Of a DNA stretch of 64,000 nt, positions 61,665 to 64,000 are shown piece after piece. Within the stretch, counting starts at the first letter, position 1; every line of letters begins with the position of its first letter. A program made the translations under genes and the position numbers. The notes beneath the pieces were generated by a model. The model ran no database searches, was not told where the DNA came from, and saw only the letters and a program-made list of their open reading frames with translations. This DNA is from Aggregatibacter actinomycetemcomitans (GTDB lineage Bacteria > Pseudomonadota > Gammaproteobacteria > Enterobacterales > Pasteurellaceae): contig NZ_NRDF01000006.1 of the NCBI RefSeq assembly GCF_003130205.1, positions 29,311 through 93,310 of the forward strand, written 5' to 3'.

Positions 61665-62891
61665 TTAATCATGAGAAATTAATTGACGAATCAGCCGCTG
61701 CCCAATCCAACGCACTACGGGCACTGCCATAGAATTACCAAGCGCTTTATATCTTGGCGTATCAGGACAATGCAATGCCGGTTTGTTACGGTAAGGAATT
61801 TGAGTGTAATTATCCGGAAAACCCATCAAACGTTCACACTCGGTTGGTGTTAACCTACGTAGGCGGGTTCCTGCTTGAATGGAGATGACATTTTCCTGTC
61901 CGTTGTTGCGGCCAAGGCAATGGGCCGTTTTATGACTGGTAATCGGGTCTTGGGTGCCGTGTAATCGGTACGGACTTAGTGACGGTTCATCATCAATAAG
62001 CAGGCGATCTTGCCAGTTCTTCATGATGTAACCCGTTGTTTCCGCAACTTTTGCCCATTCCGGTTCGGTCAATTCTGTGGCTTGACGGATGGATTGCAAA
62101 CTAACTCGGGAACGCATTGACATAAAGCGCTGAATCAATTGTTCCGCTGGCATTTCTTGGCTATAGAACTGTATTGGTGCGTCTGTATATTTATCCAAAG
62201 TACTTTGCGCTATGAGCTGCGCGAAAGCGGTTTTCCCCATTGAGGGACGGGCTGCAACAATGATAAGTTCACCGGGTTGTCCGCCTGTCGTGGCTTTGTC
62301 TAAGTCTTCAATGCCGGTTGGCGTACCACTCACCGGATCGGCGGATTCTGCCGCCTGTTCCATCTGGGTGAGAATTTTCTCAAAAGACTCACGTAAATTA
62401 GCAACATTATCCTTTTCCTGATTAACGGTAATATTGGTATATTGCTTATCGACACTTTCCTCAAAGACAGACAAATCTTCATCATCTTTTGAAACTTGCA
62501 TTTCATTAACAATAAACTGCCCCAGTGCCGCAAATCGACGTTGTTTACTATGGCGGGCGATCACTTTCGCATAGGCTACAATATTTGAAGAGGAAGGTGT
62601 GTTATTGACAATTTGCGCAAGATACCCAAAACCAAACTCATCAATGAGTGACTTATCGGTAAAGTACTGCTCCAGTGTCAAAATATCGACAGGTTTGCCG
62701 AGCTGTAACAAATGCACAATGCCTTCAAAGATAATTTTGTGGATATAGTTAAAAAAATCATCCGCATGGATTAGTGTGGAAACTTCATCAAATAACTCGT
62801 TCTTTAAAATAAGACTCCCTAATACGGCAGCTTCCGCCTCGACGGAAAAAACTGGTTTAGCCTTGATTTGAGTGATTTTTTCTTTTGCCAT
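61665..62891 (-). CDS. DnaB helicase/cytosine methyltransferase chimera
   Basis: A 408-residue open frame of two unrelated parts. Residues 1 to about 307 are a DnaB-type replicative helicase: N-terminal EAEAAVLGSLIL, the linker, GIEDLDKATTGGQPGELIIVAARPSMGKT (Walker A PSMGKT near 216-221) and SQEMPAEQL, ending at LLIDDEPSLSP. At about nucleotide 61970 it switches to the C-terminal end of a C5-cytosine methyltransferase: LTPTECERLMGFPDNYTQIP and RYKALGNSMAVPVVRWIG. The helicase lacks Walker B and later motifs, and the methyltransferase lacks its catalytic half, so neither should work fully. An in-frame deletion or replacement explains it best. It lies 5 bp after parA. Confidence 0.85.
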   Translation of the reverse strand: MAKEKITQIKAKPVFSVEAEAAVLGSLILKNELFDEVSTLIHADDFFNYIHKIIFEGIVHLLQLGKPVDILTLEQYFTDKSLIDEFGFGYLAQIVNNTPSSSNIVAYAKVIARHSKQRRFAALGQFIVNEMQVSKDDEDLSVFEESVDKQYTNITVNQEKDNVANLRESFEKILTQMEQAAESADPVSGTPTGIEDLDKATTGGQPGELIIVAARPSMGKTAFAQLIAQSTLDKYTDAPIQFYSQEMPAEQLIQRFMSMRSRVSLQSIRQATELTEPEWAKVAETTGYIMKNWQDRLLIDDEPSLSPYRLHGTQDPITSHKTAHCLGRNNGQENVISIQAGTRLRRLTPTECERLMGFPDNYTQIPYRNKPALHCPDTPRYKALGNSMAVPVVRWIGQRLIRQLISHD

Positions 62892-62896
62892 GACAA

Positions 62897-63730
62897 TTAC
62901 CCCCGTTGCATTGGTTGTTCAAAATGCGCTGCAAATTGAGGTAAAAGCAAACAGCATAGTTGCTTAATGACCGGGTATTCGGCTGTACTGTGGCGGTATA
63001 CCGGCAGAGAGTAGGTCGCCGCTTCTCTGTAAGCTACATGATCCGGAATGGAAAAATCGAGGAAGGTTTTGCTACCGTCAAATGTACTTTCGAATAATGT
63101 GTGTAGCTGTTGCATAACAAACTTGACATCGTTGGTATTATCAACGCAATTTGCAATGGCTTTTAACGGAGGCAGTTTAAAGCCGAAAGATTCAAAAGTT
63201 TGTAAATCTTGGTACATCCCAATCGTTCCACGGATAAATTCTTTTGCCGATAAAATTTGTGGAAGAATAGGGCAGAAGAGAACATCGGCAGCAAGAACGG
63301 ACATATCTACAGTAATGTCGCGTGTGCCGCGTGTATCGACGACAATCACGTCATAGTTATTAATGCTTTTGAGGAGATGACTGAAACGAATGACACCGTC
63401 CGGGGCATTGCGCAGCATTTGACTGACATTATTAGAAGGGTCATTTGATTGAATTAAGTCTAGATTCTCAATAACAGTTTTAGAAATAATATGAGACGGT
63501 TCAACATCTCGTTGTGAGAGAAACTCATGGATTCCGCCGGGAGCGGTCTCGGCTAAACTGTAGTAAGAACTTAGTGTTGGTTGCGTATCCGTATCAATAA
63601 GTAAGGTTCTTAAGCCATGATCTGCACAGAATGCACCCATATTTGCTGCATTCGTACTTTTAGCAGAACCACCTTTGGTACAGGCAATCGTAACAATGTA
63701 AGGTTTTTTATAAGTGTGGTTAACGCTCAT
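62897..63730 (-). CDS. parA: ParA-family partition ATPase of the ICE
   Basis: A 277-residue Walker-type ATPase. The deviant Walker A KGGSAKST (residues 19-26) has Ala where the classical motif has Gly; the truncated outer copy shares this, so it is a trait of the lineage. VIVVDTRGTRD is the Walker A' region. It stabilises the excised, replicating form of ICEs. No parB was found beside it; the partner may have been lost when the DnaB chimera formed. A weak ribosome-binding sequence precedes ATG 63730. It is transcribed away from the tRNA genes. Confidence 0.88.
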   Translation of the reverse strand: MSVNHTYKKPYIVTIACTKGGSAKSTNAANMGAFCADHGLRTLLIDTDTQPTLSSYYSLAETAPGGIHEFLSQRDVEPSHIISKTVIENLDLIQSNDPSNNVSQMLRNAPDGVIRFSHLLKSINNYDVIVVDTRGTRDITVDMSVLAADVLFCPILPQILSAKEFIRGTIGMYQDLQTFESFGFKLPPLKAIANCVDNTNDVKFVMQQLHTLFESTFDGSKTFLDFSIPDHVAYREAATYSLPVYRHSTAEYPVIKQLCCLLLPQFAAHFEQPMQRG

Positions 63731-63999
63731 ATTTTACTCGCTTAACAGAAGATTAACGTTAAGGAGTATCGACTCTGGGTAATTGGTCTATGAACTTTAA
63801 CTTTTCTTGGTGGGTCGTGAAGGATTCGAACCTTCGACCAACGGATTAAAAGTCCGCTGCTCTACCGACTGAGCTAACGACCCGTGTGCATTTTTCTTTG
63901 GAGGGTAACTATTTAATAAGAAAGGTATTATTAAATGGTGCCCGAGGCCAGACTTGAACTGGCACGCCTCGAAAGGCGAGGGATTTTAAATCCCTTGTG
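63488..63999. repeat. Right ~0.5-kb direct repeat
   Basis: This is the counterpart of 21906-22413: the start of the intact parA, tRNA-Lys and the 3' part of tRNA-Leu in the same order. Differences are scattered substitutions and small spacing changes between parA and tRNA-Lys. It ends with the same tRNA-Leu block as the left repeat. Confidence 0.85.
63808..63883 (-). tRNA. tRNA-Lys(UUU), right copy
   Basis: A 76-base cloverleaf with encoded CCA and anticodon UUU. The acceptor stem GGGTCGT/ACGACCC is fully paired. It differs from the left copy by a few bases. It lies between tRNA-Leu and parA, inside the ICE by the present att definition. Confidence 0.95.
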
Positions 64000-64000
64000 T
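63936..64000 (-). tRNA. tRNA-Leu(UAA), cut by the window end; right attachment site
   Basis: The 3' 65 bases of a tRNA-Leu are visible: CCA, acceptor strand, T arm, variable arm and an anticodon stem-loop with anticodon UAA. At the last base it departs from the left copy (T versus C), and T is what a normal tRNA-Leu would have, so the complete gene probably continues beyond 64000. It is the ICE right att site. Confidence 0.85.

Larger units (their letters stand above)
22414..63999. mobile_element. ICE of the ICEHin1056/PFGI-1 (GI-type T4SS) class
   Basis: About 41.6 kb bounded by tRNA-Leu 3' repeats. It carries int and a MobH relaxase at the left end, a full set of PFGI-1-class conjugation genes in the middle (TIGR03757 to PilL) and topB, a dnaB derivative and parA at the right end. 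ICEHin1056 of Haemophilus influenzae is known to use tRNA-Leu and to carry this class of secretion system. Cargo consists of a toxin-antitoxin pair, small unknown genes, a serine recombinase and a methyltransferase/MORC cassette; no resistance genes were found. ICE DNA is poor in uptake signals compared with the core. The integrase frameshift and the dnaB chimera question its mobility. Confidence 0.85.

Noticed and set aside
22414..63999. CRISPR array or antibiotic-resistance cargo
   Set aside because: No regularly spaced direct repeats and no gene resembling known resistance determinants were seen.

Overview
The window looks like Pasteurellaceae DNA, most likely Aggregatibacter or a close relative. 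The core genes are studded with the Haemophilus-type DNA uptake signal (AAGTGCGGT), often as inverted pairs that form terminators, and base composition is moderate, richer in G+C than Haemophilus influenzae. Genus is an inference; I could not run a comparison.

Positions 1-21.4 kb are chromosomal backbone: a YdgA/DUF945 protein cut by the window edge, an Afu-type ABC importer with two solute-binding proteins and a perfect CRP site upstream, udk-dcd-AsmA-like-sotB, der, cbpA-cbpM, purA, cmoB, putP, rng, grxB and cobB.

Positions 21.6-22.4 kb are scar tissue: a decayed IS1016-type transposase abuts a truncated parA, followed by an intact tRNA-Lys and the 3' half of a tRNA-Leu. The same parA/tRNA-Lys/tRNA-Leu order recurs at 63.5-64.0 kb, so the two copies are roughly 0.5-kb direct repeats bracketing a ~41.6-kb integrative and conjugative element (ICE) of the ICEHin1056/PFGI-1 (GI-type T4SS) class, inserted in the tRNA-Leu(UAA) 3' end. 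The outer parA fragment points to an earlier or tandem element that was mostly deleted.

Within the ICE, left to right: a tyrosine integrase broken by one extra base in an A9 tract and overlapping the MobH relaxase gene; a hairpin-rich oriT candidate; an AT-rich cargo block (toxin-antitoxin pair, small unknown genes, a serine recombinase, then a palindrome-controlled putative regulator, a C5-cytosine methyltransferase and a MORC-like GHKL ATPase with a HEPN-like tail); then the conjugation machinery (TIGR03757/03756/03755, TraG-N, VirB4-like ATPase, VirB10/9/8-like proteins, pilus and inner-membrane proteins, TraD coupling protein, transglycosylase, PilL, TraX); then accessory and maintenance genes (DUF3577, topB, small regulators, a DnaB-methyltransferase chimera, parA). 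The mating apparatus looks complete, but the integrase frameshift and the DnaB chimera suggest the element may be stuck or replication-impaired.

The least explained signals are a ~140-bp intergenic element present in two full copies and one divergent copy whose helices show compensatory base changes, a family of GGGAAA/TTTCCC leader hairpins ahead of six small ICE genes, and the methyltransferase/MORC-HEPN cassette, which has no recognisable classical restriction endonuclease. No antibiotic-resistance gene and no CRISPR array were seen.
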